Assembly (NCBI RefSeq): GCF_018728565.1
Contig: NZ_JACSOI010000005.1
Span: 310,001-374,000 of the forward strand
Length of the DNA stretch: 64,000 nucleotides
From: Zobellia russellii
Lineage (GTDB): Bacteria; Bacteroidota; Bacteroidia; Flavobacteriales; Flavobacteriaceae
Direction: 5' to 3'
Shown: one piece after another, positions 9,485 through 17,797 of the stretch
How positions within the stretch are numbered: the first letter of the stretch is position 1
How the letters are laid out: each line of letters opens with the position of its first letter
Position numbers and translations under genes: made by a program
Notes under the pieces: generated by a model
The model's input: the letters and a program-made list of their open reading frames with translations, nothing else
The model's database searches: none
What the model was told of the DNA's origin: nothing

Positions 9485-9526
9485 AAGCTTAAATTACTAG
9501 ATGTAAGATTGGGGAACCTGTACAAA

Positions 9527-11983
9527 CTATTTTTTAACTTCTTTCTTTTCTTGACCTTCGTCCTTCTTTGAACTATAGAATGTAAAACCTATTCCGCCTA
9601 AAACTATAAGCACCAATACAATGGAACTTGCTAGCGTAATCTGGCTTCCTATCCTTACCACTTCAGGTTCAAACTTGAATTCTATGGTGTGCTCCCCACT
9701 TGGAACCTCTATAGCCCTTAGGGTATAATTTACCTTAATATGGTCCTTTAACTTTTCATCTATATAAGCATTCCATCCGTTTTGGTAATACATTTCGGAA
9801 AAAACAGCAAGACCATCATTAGAATTTTTAGACTTATAAGTTAAGTGATTAGGAGCATAATCCGTTAAAACTATAGCTGCTGTAGAATCTACCATAAATT
9901 CAAAATTGTTCAAATTTTTAACCTTGGTCACGTTTATGACAGCTTCGGTTCGCGTATCCAATTTATCCAAAGCCTGAATTTCTTCATCTGCAGAATTCAC
10001 TTTTACTACATGGTTTACAAACCAAGCATTGCCATTAGCCTTAGGATTTACAGCGGGGTAACTTTTACCTTCTTCATCTTGCTGAATTACATACTTTACG
10101 TTTAACATGTTCAATACACCCATGTTACCTTTATACACGTAAAAACTGAAAAGGTCTTCCAGTCCGGCTGGTTTTGCCGCATGATACCCACCAATAGATT
10201 GATGATAGTAAGATGTACGGGCACCATTAATACCTTCATTGGGATCATACACCCTATAGATACTCTTATCCTTACTTATTTCCTTGTCCAAAGCAGTTTC
10301 AGGAAACGGCTGTGTCATTTTCCTTTTAGAAACAAAATTCTCGGAGTCAACATAGCGTAAACCAACACCAACCAAATCAAAAATAATCAATGCCCCAATT
10401 GCAACTATGGCTATGTTCTCTTTAAGTTTTCCTTTAATATAGAACCAAAGTGCCAAGGCCGCCAAAAGGACAAATATCATAGACCGTAAAAGGTCTGAGT
10501 TATATACGGCTTTCCGGTCTGCTTGAATCAAAGAAACCAGTTCATCCCCATAATTTCGTTTTAGAAAATCATCACTAGGGCCTTCAAAATCGAAACCAGC
10601 TTTAAAGATGAACAATGCAACACTTAAACCCAATACCGTAAAAAATGATATCTTCAGCGCATTCAGCTTTTCGGAAACATCAACCGTAGATTTAAAAAGT
10701 TCGCGCAATGCCAGAATAGCCAATACCGGAGCACACAACTCCAAAATCACCTGTATAGAGGAGACTGCCCTAAACTTATCATATAACGGAAAATAGTCAA
10801 TCATGAAGTCTGTCAAGAAGTTAAAATTCTTTCCCCAAGACAGAAACAGAGACATAAGCACGCCCCCAAGAAGCCACCATTTGGCTTTTCCTTTCACTAA
10901 AATAAGCCCTAAGATAAACAGGAAAAAGATAATGGCACCAATATAAGCAGGACCTGACGTTCCCGGCTGATCGGCCCAATACAAGGGCAAACCACTAGAA
11001 AAATTCAATGCTTGGCTACGAGATACACCTTGATCTATTAAGAAATCATAACTTTTGGAGTTTTCTCCCAGGTTCTCGTTATTTGACCCACCAAACAAAC
11101 GGGGTACAAAAAGGTTCAATGATTCCGTAATACCGTAGCTCCATTGGGTAATATATGACTTCTCCAGCCCTCCCGTATTTTCTTTTGTTGAGCCATCTGG
11201 ATTAATGGTTAGTTCAGATTTACCACGGGTGCTCCAATCCGCATATTCCTTTGTAGCCATTAAACTAGTTGCATTAGCGGCAATCCCCAATGTAACCGCA
11301 ACCAGGAGTAGGCCTACAGAACTAAAATAATGTTTTAGCTTTTCCGTTCGGATGGCATCTACCAAGTAAACTACACCTAAAATTAAAACTAAAAGCATGA
11401 AATAATAGGTCATCTGATAATGATTGGCCCGTATCTCCAATGCCATTGAAATTGCAGTTAAAATAAATCCCCAGAGATATTTTTTACGGAACACCAATAC
11501 AATACCTCCTAAAAGCATGGGCAGATACCCCAAGGCATGGGCTTTTGCATTATGCCCAACACCAAGAATTATGATGAGATAGGTTGAAAAACCGAAGGCC
11601 AAGGCACCAACTATGGCCAATCTATAATCTACTTTCAGGCAACAAAGCAAGATATAGAAGCCGATAAAATATAAAAACAAATAATCTGCGGGTCTAGGTA
11701 AAAACCGGATTAGATTATCTAATTTCTTAACGTAATCGTGAGGATAATACGCGCCTAACTGATAAGTGGGCATGCCTCCAAAGGCACTATTTGTCCAATA
11801 GGGCTCTTCCCCCGTTTTCTTTCTAAAATCGTTCTGCTCCTTGGCCATACCCGTAAACTGAACAATATCTGACTGTTCTATTACCTTGCCTTGAAGCACG
11901 GGATGAAAATAGGCCAAAGCGGCAATCACAAAAAAAATAGTAACAAAAAAATGTACGAAGAAGGCCTTCAATCCTTTTTGCAT
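9527..11983 (-). CDS. YfhO-family multi-pass membrane protein
   Basis: An 818-residue integral membrane protein of the YfhO family, a GT-C-like group. The gram-positive members act in glycosylation of lipoteichoic acid; in Bacteroidota the substrate is not established. The N-terminal part has a long first transmembrane helix followed by an extracytoplasmic segment with QSDIVQFTGMAKE, including the acidic residues expected near the active site of GT-C enzymes. Some 12 more helices follow, then a periplasmic beta-rich domain (about 600-780) and a final helix before a Lys/Glu tail. It heads the run with the glycosyltransferase and flippase. Confidence 0.88.
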   Translation of the reverse strand: MQKGLKAFFVHFFVTIFFVIAALAYFHPVLQGKVIEQSDIVQFTGMAKEQNDFRKKTGEEPYWTNSAFGGMPTYQLGAYYPHDYVKKLDNLIRFLPRPADYLFLYFIGFYILLCCLKVDYRLAIVGALAFGFSTYLIIILGVGHNAKAHALGYLPMLLGGIVLVFRKKYLWGFILTAISMALEIRANHYQMTYYFMLLVLILGVVYLVDAIRTEKLKHYFSSVGLLLVAVTLGIAANATSLMATKEYADWSTRGKSELTINPDGSTKENTGGLEKSYITQWSYGITESLNLFVPRLFGGSNNENLGENSKSYDFLIDQGVSRSQALNFSSGLPLYWADQPGTSGPAYIGAIIFFLFILGLILVKGKAKWWLLGGVLMSLFLSWGKNFNFLTDFMIDYFPLYDKFRAVSSIQVILELCAPVLAILALRELFKSTVDVSEKLNALKISFFTVLGLSVALFIFKAGFDFEGPSDDFLKRNYGDELVSLIQADRKAVYNSDLLRSMIFVLLAALALWFYIKGKLKENIAIVAIGALIIFDLVGVGLRYVDSENFVSKRKMTQPFPETALDKEISKDKSIYRVYDPNEGINGARTSYYHQSIGGYHAAKPAGLEDLFSFYVYKGNMGVLNMLNVKYVIQQDEEGKSYPAVNPKANGNAWFVNHVVKVNSADEEIQALDKLDTRTEAVINVTKVKNLNNFEFMVDSTAAIVLTDYAPNHLTYKSKNSNDGLAVFSEMYYQNGWNAYIDEKLKDHIKVNYTLRAIEVPSGEHTIEFKFEPEVVRIGSQITLASSIVLVLIVLGGIGFTFYSSKKDEGQEKKEVKK

Positions 11984-12170
11984 AATGGGATTTATCGGTT
12001 GTTTCGGCTAAAATAATGAAGTTATCTCTACTTTCGAATTTGTTTTGAACTTAACTTAAAGGATAGTCGTAAGTTTTAAAAACATAAACGCCGATTGCAA
12101 AGCTTTTATAAGTTCAAAAAGTATTCGATTTTAAAGTATAAAAAAAAGAACTAGTGTAGTACAAAGAAGT

Positions 12171-12440
12171 TTACTCTACTTCCTCAAAATCAATATAATC
12201 ACCCACCTGATTGTTTGAAGTATTCTTTCTTGACGGTTTCTTATCAATTATAACATCTCCTACCCGTTCCTTTTGATTTTGGCCATTTGTTTGTTGTGCA
12301 AATTCACCAAACTTTTCATTAAAATGTTCTTGGGTTTTTCGAGCGGCATACCCGAATATTTTGGGGGCAAACATCTTCACTAAGATCTTAAAAAGATAAT
12401 AGACCAATAAAATTATTAAGATTGTCTTTAAAAATGCCAT
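12171..12440 (-). CDS. DUF4834-like small membrane-anchored protein
   Basis: An 89-residue protein with one N-terminal transmembrane helix (residues 3-25) followed by a charged, probably cytoplasmic tail containing FAPKIFGYAARKTQEHF and ending in an acidic DYIDFEEVE. This matches DUF4834, a Bacteroidota family of unknown role. It precedes the YfhO-like gene by 187 bases on the same strand. A good -7 box lies just upstream. Confidence 0.82.
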   Translation of the reverse strand: MAFLKTILIILLVYYLFKILVKMFAPKIFGYAARKTQEHFNEKFGEFAQQTNGQNQKERVGDVIIDKKPSRKNTSNNQVGDYIDFEEVE

Positions 12441-12462
12441 ACTTTTTTCAAAATGATTATAT

Positions 12463-12470
12463 CAAAAATA
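12463..12470 (-). promoter_or_regulatory. Candidate -7 box for the DUF4834 gene
   Basis: On the minus strand this reads TATTTTTG, an exact TAnnTTTG match. It would give a start site about 16 bases before the ATG at 12440. No clear -33 TTTG is seen. Confidence 0.45.
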
Positions 12471-12685
12471 CGATTCTAACGTTGTAATAACTGTGTAGAA
12501 GTGCTAAAATATTATTAAAGTAGTTTTTATGAATCCATATTTCGGATTCCAACACAGAGATAAACCACTGAAAACAAAGGCTTACAAGACGTTTTTGTTT
12601 TAAAAATGGTTATATGCATACGATAGATTTTAGATTTTTCACACAAAAAAGAACAAGCCTGAATTAATTAATCAAGCGGCCCAAA

Positions 12686-13768
12686 ATGAAAAAGTATCTA
12701 TTAACTCTCCTTTTTACGCTACCTATGGTAGCCACAGCACAATATACAGATGTAATTAATTCTAACCGCCCAGGTATGTCCGTTAGTGCATACGCAGTTG
12801 GTAGAAATGTGTTGCAGTTGGAGGCTGGTATTCTTTACGAACAGCGAGACCATACTCTTTTGGACACAAAAAGTAATATTTGGGGTTCTGATATTTCACT
12901 ACGGTACGGTCTGTTGTTTGAGCAATTAGAAATAAATTATGAAGGCACGTATGTAAACCAGAACATTACTTATAACAGTTTGAACGTTTCTGAGAATTTA
13001 ACCGATTTTTCAAGAAATCGGGTTGGTCTTAAGTACTTGATTTATGACCGATATAAAAACCCGGAACGCAATAAACCCAATTTATATAGTTGGAAAGCCA
13101 ATTATGGTTTTAAATTTAAAAACTTAATTCCCTCTGTTTCCCTCTATGGTGGCGCCACTTTTAATCTAGGCGATAATCCTTTCTACGTTGGTGACCCAAC
13201 TGTATCTTACCGCGGAATGATTGCAACCCAAAGTAGATTAACTCCTCGATTTGTACTTATAACCAACATTGCATACGATAGAATTACCACGGATTATCCT
13301 GAATTAAGTTACCTAGTTTCCATAAGCCATGCTTTTCGCAATCCCAAATGGAGTGCCTTTATAGAGAACCAAGGTATACAGAGTGATCGTTATTCAGATG
13401 CCCTTATACGCGGTGGTGTTGCCCACTTACTTACGGATGACCTACAGGTTGATTTTAATTTGGGTGCCAGCTTTAAAAACACACCTTCCAGAATATTTAT
13501 GACCGTTGGCGGGTCTTACCGGTTTGATTTTCACAAAGACAAGCTCATATCAATTGATGAGCAAAGTGCCGGTGAAAATGGCGGCCCTATTAAAAAGAAC
13601 GCCATGAAGAAGAAGAAGGAAAAGGAGGATCGTAAAAAAAATAAGAAAAGCGGTGGAGCCGAGGATATAGATTTAGGTCCATCTAAGAAACAACTCAAAA
13701 AGCTTAAAAAGGAAGAGCGAAAGAAACGCAAAAACAAAGACCGTGATAACGGAGCTATCGATTTTTAA
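12686..13768 (+). CDS. Outer-membrane transporter-like protein with Lys-rich tail
   Basis: A 360-residue protein with a signal peptide (MKKYLLTLLFTLPMVATAQ, cleavage near residue 18). The body (20-290) is a run of alternating-hydrophobicity strands that resembles the Phenol_MetA_deg-type transporter barrels common in Flavobacteriia; the opening DVINSNRPGMSVSAYAVG is characteristic. From about residue 300 the chain becomes an extremely lysine-rich stretch (KKKKEKEDRKKNKK and similar), then ends RDNGAIDF. The tail is not part of the usual barrel family and would be periplasmic or surface exposed. The substrate is unknown. It precedes the acetyltransferase gene by 94 bases on the same strand. 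Confidence 0.78.
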   Translation: MKKYLLTLLFTLPMVATAQYTDVINSNRPGMSVSAYAVGRNVLQLEAGILYEQRDHTLLDTKSNIWGSDISLRYGLLFEQLEINYEGTYVNQNITYNSLNVSENLTDFSRNRVGLKYLIYDRYKNPERNKPNLYSWKANYGFKFKNLIPSVSLYGGATFNLGDNPFYVGDPTVSYRGMIATQSRLTPRFVLITNIAYDRITTDYPELSYLVSISHAFRNPKWSAFIENQGIQSDRYSDALIRGGVAHLLTDDLQVDFNLGASFKNTPSRIFMTVGGSYRFDFHKDKLISIDEQSAGENGGPIKKNAMKKKKEKEDRKKNKKSGGAEDIDLGPSKKQLKKLKKEERKKRKNKDRDNGAIDF

Positions 13769-13862
13769 GCCAAGACAACTCATTCATTATTCATAAAATT
13801 AAGTTTCATAATTTTATTCTAACCCTATTTATCCCTAATATTGACCTTACAAAAAGAATTGT

Positions 13863-14981
13863 ATGGTCACCCTTAAAGAAGCGATTTCAAAAGCAGAGCT
13901 AAAAGAGTTCGTGAAATTTCCATTTTCGCTTTATAAAGGCTCCTCTTATTGGGTACCACCTTTGATTGCCGATGAGATGGCTACTTTTGACAAGGATCAA
14001 AATCCAGCTTTTCAAAATGCGAGTTGCTGGTTCTATCTGGCCTATAAAAACAATACGCTTGTAGGAAGGGTCGTTGCTATAATCAACCACCTGGAAGTGA
14101 ATGATCAAAACGTAAAAAAAATGCGTTTTGGCTGGTTTGATTTTATTGATGACCCAGAAGTTTCGGAAACCCTTCTAAATAAAGTAGCAGAAATTGGAAA
14201 AGCGCATGATCTAGAGTTTATGGAAGGCCCTGTTGGCTTTTCCAACTTAGATAAGGTTGGAGTGCTTACGGATGGTTACGATCAACCGGGAAGCATGGTA
14301 ACCTGGTATAACCACGCCTATTACATTAATCATTACGAACGTTTGGGTTTTGCAAAGGAAAAAGGATATGTTGAAAACAAGTTCCCGGCCAGCAACGCAG
14401 ATCCGGCTTTATTTACAAAATTGAACGAACTGGTAAAAAGACGTTACGGCTTACGTGAAATAAACTTTAAAAAAACCAGCGAAGTATTACCATTGGTGGA
14501 TCAAATGTTTGACCTGTTCAACCAAACCTATTCCAAATTATCCTCGTTTGTTCCTATAACCGATGTTCAAAAGGAATATTTCAAGAAAAAATACATAACC
14601 TTTATAGACCCGGAATATATTAAGTTTATTGTAGACAAGAATGACAGCCTAATTGCTTTTGCAATTGTTATGCCCTCGTTCTCCCATGCATTACAAAAAG
14701 CTAAGGGAAAGTTGTTTCCTTTTGGTTTTTTACACCTTCTTCGTGCGAAAAAATATAATAAAGATGCCGTTTTTTATTTGATAGGTATTCACCCGGATTA
14801 TCAAAATAAAGGAGTTACGGCCATCATTTTTAATGAATACTACAAAACATTCAACAAGCGCGGTATTCAAATGTGCTATAGAACCCCGGAACTAGAAGAT
14901 AATATTGCCATCCGCCAAATGTGGAAGCATTTTTCCCCAAAAATTTATAAGCGGCGTGCCACTTACAAAAAGAGTCTGTAG
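13863..14981 (+). CDS. GNAT-like N-acetyltransferase
   Basis: A 372-residue cytoplasmic protein of a conserved group usually labelled GNAT-family acetyltransferase. The N-terminal segment KFPFSLYKGSSYWVPPL and the central EGPVGFSNLDKVGVL are characteristic. A C-terminal acetyl-CoA-fold region includes YLIGIHPDYQNKGVTAIIF, matching the Q-x-x-G-x-A/G pyrophosphate-binding loop in modified form. The size suggests two GNAT folds. The substrate is not known. No strong Shine-Dalgarno site is seen, as usual here. Confidence 0.82.
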   Translation: MVTLKEAISKAELKEFVKFPFSLYKGSSYWVPPLIADEMATFDKDQNPAFQNASCWFYLAYKNNTLVGRVVAIINHLEVNDQNVKKMRFGWFDFIDDPEVSETLLNKVAEIGKAHDLEFMEGPVGFSNLDKVGVLTDGYDQPGSMVTWYNHAYYINHYERLGFAKEKGYVENKFPASNADPALFTKLNELVKRRYGLREINFKKTSEVLPLVDQMFDLFNQTYSKLSSFVPITDVQKEYFKKKYITFIDPEYIKFIVDKNDSLIAFAIVMPSFSHALQKAKGKLFPFGFLHLLRAKKYNKDAVFYLIGIHPDYQNKGVTAIIFNEYYKTFNKRGIQMCYRTPELEDNIAIRQMWKHFSPKIYKRRATYKKSL

Positions 14982-15052
14982 CCGCAAAGGGCAACTTCCC
15001 TACTCTTCATTCACTCACTTTAAGAAATATTCGAACTCACTATAAAAACAAA

Positions 15053-15077
15053 AATGCCCCATGTAAAATGAGGCATT
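15053..15077 (-). terminator. Terminator after the alpha-oxoamine synthase gene
   Basis: Inverted repeat AATGCC/GGCATT with inner CAT/ATG pairs and one mismatch. On the minus strand the second arm runs into TTTTTG. Confidence 0.72.
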
Positions 15078-15105
15078 AGTTTCTTAAAGATAATTTAAGC
15101 CGATG

Positions 15106-16365
15106 TTACTCGCCCATAGCCGCAGCAACCGCAGCGGACAATCTTTTATAAGTACCATTCTCCAAACGGTCTCTAATAGCAGAGAACGCGTCTAATGTTT
15201 CTTCTATATCCTGCATAGTATGTGTAGCGGTAGGAATCATACGTAAAAGTATCAACCCCTTCGGTATCACTGGATATACTACAATTGAACAGAAGATGCC
15301 GTAATTCTCACGTAAATCCTTTACAAGGGCCATAGCTTCTGGAATACTACCGTTCAAGTATACCGGAGTTACACAAGTATTAGTACTTCCAATATCAAAA
15401 CCTCTACTCTTAAGTCCGTTTTGAAGTGCGTTTACGTTCTCCCATAACTTGGCCTTAAGCTCTGGCATAGTACGCAACATGTCCAATCTTTTTAAGGCAC
15501 CTTTCACATAAATCATAGGTAATGACTTAGCGAACATTTGTGACCTTAAATTATATTTTAAGTAGTCTATAATCTCTTTATCTGCAGCTAAAAACGCTCC
15601 AATACCGGCCATAGACTTTGCAAAGGTTGCAAAATATACATCTATATCCTTTTGTACGCCCTGTTCTTGACCTGCACCTGCACCAGTGGCACCCAAGGTT
15701 CCAAAACCATGTGCATCATCTACAAACAAACGGAACGTATATTTTTCTTTAAGTGCTACTATTTCTTTTAGTTTTCCTTGCTCACCACGCATTCCAAAAA
15801 CACCTTCCGAAATAACCAATATTCCTCCACCGGTCTGTTCGGCCATTTTTGTGGCGCGCTCTAAGTTTTTCTCTAAACTATCAATATCATTATGCTTAAA
15901 CGTAAAACGTTTTCCCATATGTAGCCTAACACCATCAATAATACAAGCATGGGCATCTACATCATAAACAATAATATCGTCCTTTGATACAAGGGCATCA
16001 ATAGCAGAAACCATACCCTGGTAACCAAAGTTCAGCAAATAAGCAGATTCCTTATCAACAAATTCGGCTAATTCTTTTTCTAATTGCTCATGAAAATCAG
16101 TATGGCCGCTCATCATTCTTGCTCCCATAGGATAAGCCGATCCATATTCTGCAGCGGCTTCGCCATCTACCTTCTTAACTTCAGGTAGGTTAGCAAGACC
16201 CAGATAATCGTTAATACTCCAGGTAATTACCTCTTTTCCCTGAAACTTCATTCGGTTAGAAATTGGCCCTTCCAACTTAGGAAAAACGAAATATCCCTCC
16301 GCCTGTGAAGCCCATTTTCCTAATGGCCCCTTGTTCTCAATAATTCTATCAAATAAATCTCGCAT
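15106..16365 (-). CDS. Alpha-oxoamine synthase, probable cysteate (or serine) acyltransferase
   Basis: A 419-residue PLP enzyme of the alpha-oxoamine synthase family (serine palmitoyltransferase, KBL, AONS). Family marks are His139 (VDAHA) stacking on PLP, the Asp/His pair in VDDAHG (216-220), and the Schiff-base lysine Lys250 in FATFAKSMAGIGAF. Members join an amino acid to an acyl thioester with loss of CO2. The reaction here is inferred from the neighbour: a cysteine-synthase homologue lies 126 bases upstream on the same strand. This is the pairing expected for capnine/sulfonolipid synthesis, in which cysteate and a fatty acyl thioester give 3-ketocapnine. The alternatives are a sphingolipid-type serine palmitoyltransferase or 2-amino-3-ketobutyrate CoA ligase; no threonine dehydrogenase is beside it. 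It is followed by a terminator. Confidence 0.9.
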   Translation of the reverse strand: MRDLFDRIIENKGPLGKWASQAEGYFVFPKLEGPISNRMKFQGKEVITWSINDYLGLANLPEVKKVDGEAAAEYGSAYPMGARMMSGHTDFHEQLEKELAEFVDKESAYLLNFGYQGMVSAIDALVSKDDIIVYDVDAHACIIDGVRLHMGKRFTFKHNDIDSLEKNLERATKMAEQTGGGILVISEGVFGMRGEQGKLKEIVALKEKYTFRLFVDDAHGFGTLGATGAGAGQEQGVQKDIDVYFATFAKSMAGIGAFLAADKEIIDYLKYNLRSQMFAKSLPMIYVKGALKRLDMLRTMPELKAKLWENVNALQNGLKSRGFDIGSTNTCVTPVYLNGSIPEAMALVKDLRENYGIFCSIVVYPVIPKGLILLRMIPTATHTMQDIEETLDAFSAIRDRLENGTYKRLSAAVAAAMGE

Positions 16366-16491
16366 TTAGGTGTACTTTGGATTTTAGTGCAAAAGTAAGA
16401 TTTTAAGAGCAACATTCATAAAATATTATTCTCTAACAAAAAAGCAACAACCTTTACGATTATTGCTTTCCCACTTTTACAAACTTGTAAT

Positions 16492-17535
16492 TTATTCTTT
16501 TATGTATTGTACCTTTTGAGTTTCGCTTACTTCCTTGGTATCAAAGAAGCCTTGATCCTCCATCCATTGATCACTATATACTTTACTCATATATCTTGAA
16601 CCGTGATCTGGAAAGATAACAACAACATTATCTTTAGGACCAAATTCTCTTTCTTCGTTCAATTGCTTCAATGCCTGCATAACGGCCCCACTGGTATATC
16701 CTGCAAAAATACCTTCGGTTCTTGCCAATTCACGAGCCGTGTGGGCACTTTCTGAATCCGTAACTTTAATGAACTTGTCTATTACATCAAAATCCGTTGC
16801 TCCAGGTATAAGATTCTTTCCTAACCCTTCAATTCTGTACGGGTAAATTTCATTGGAATCAAACTCTCTTGTTTCGTGGTATTTTTTCAATACAGAACCA
16901 AAAGCATCTACTCCTATTACCTTAACGTTGGGGTTTTGTTCTTTTAAGTATTTAGCAGTTCCGGAAATAGTACCTCCAGTACCACTACATGCAACAAAAT
17001 GTGTGATTTCACCTCCGGTTTGCTCCCATATTTCAGGCCCGGTACTCTCATAATGGGCATGCATATTGAGCTCATTAAAGTATTGGTTGATATAAATAGA
17101 ACCGTTGGTTTCTTTATGCAACCGTTTTGCTACTTCATAATACGAACGTGGATCGTCTGCGCTTACGTGAGCTGGGCAAACATATACCGTAGCTCCCATT
17201 GTGCGAAGCATATCGATCTTATCTTTTGATGATTTTGAACTAACCGCCAAAATACACTTATACCCTTTTATAATACTCACCATGGCAATACTAAAACCGG
17301 TATTACCAGAAGTTGTTTCTATAATGGTACTTCCTTCGGTTAAAATACCTTTACGTTCAGCTTCCTCTATAATGTGCATTGCGATGCGGTCTTTAGAGGA
17401 GTGACCTGGGTTAAAGGATTCTACTTTTGCATAAAAGTTGCCGGTAAAGCTTTCGGTTATTCTATTTAGTTGTACTAGCGGTGTGTTTCCTACAAGTTCT
17501 AGGATATTATTGTAAGCCTTAATTTTGTTTTCCAT
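16492..17535 (-). CDS. PLP-dependent cysteine-synthase-family enzyme, probable cysteate synthase
   Basis: A 347-residue fold-type II PLP enzyme of the cysteine synthase/cystathionine beta-synthase family. The PLP lysine is Lys48 in NPGHSSKDR, the substrate loop is TSGNTG (75-80), and the phosphate loop is GTGGT (185-189). Canonical O-acetylserine sulfhydrylases have SVKDR and are shorter (about 310), so this is a divergent subgroup with an extra C-terminal tail. Its position 126 bases before the alpha-oxoamine synthase suggests it makes L-cysteate from phosphoserine and sulfite for sulfonolipids; that is inference. The frame extends to a GTG at 17583, but the ATG at 17535 ([20 protein letters not shown]) aligns with the family start. 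Confidence 0.88.
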   Translation of the reverse strand: MENKIKAYNNILELVGNTPLVQLNRITESFTGNFYAKVESFNPGHSSKDRIAMHIIEEAERKGILTEGSTIIETTSGNTGFSIAMVSIIKGYKCILAVSSKSSKDKIDMLRTMGATVYVCPAHVSADDPRSYYEVAKRLHKETNGSIYINQYFNELNMHAHYESTGPEIWEQTGGEITHFVACSGTGGTISGTAKYLKEQNPNVKVIGVDAFGSVLKKYHETREFDSNEIYPYRIEGLGKNLIPGATDFDVIDKFIKVTDSESAHTARELARTEGIFAGYTSGAVMQALKQLNEEREFGPKDNVVVIFPDHGSRYMSKVYSDQWMEDQGFFDTKEVSETQKVQYIKE

Positions 17536-17582
17536 AAAGGATGTCTGGTTTTGGGAACTATTGATAAAAAGATAAGTTTCCA

Positions 17583-17604
17583 CAAAATTACTTGGACAAA
17601 ATTA
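17583..17604 (-). promoter_or_regulatory. Two tandem candidate -7 boxes before the PLP gene pair
   Basis: The minus strand has two exact TAATTTTG boxes (17583-17590 and 17597-17604), 14 bases apart, upstream of the ATG at 17535. No matching -33 element is clear for either. Confidence 0.38.
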
Positions 17605-17797
17605 CTATTTTTTTTGAATATGTCATTTTATCATGCAAAATACCTCCAAAAAATGAAGATTTTCATTCATAAACCATGATTTATTAACGTTTCATTAGCA
17701 TAATTGCCCTAATCTAGTCAATTCTGAAGTGGTCATAAGGTTCCTTTTTATTCCCTAATTCTATTAGATTCAAAAAATTACCATATATACAGTATGC

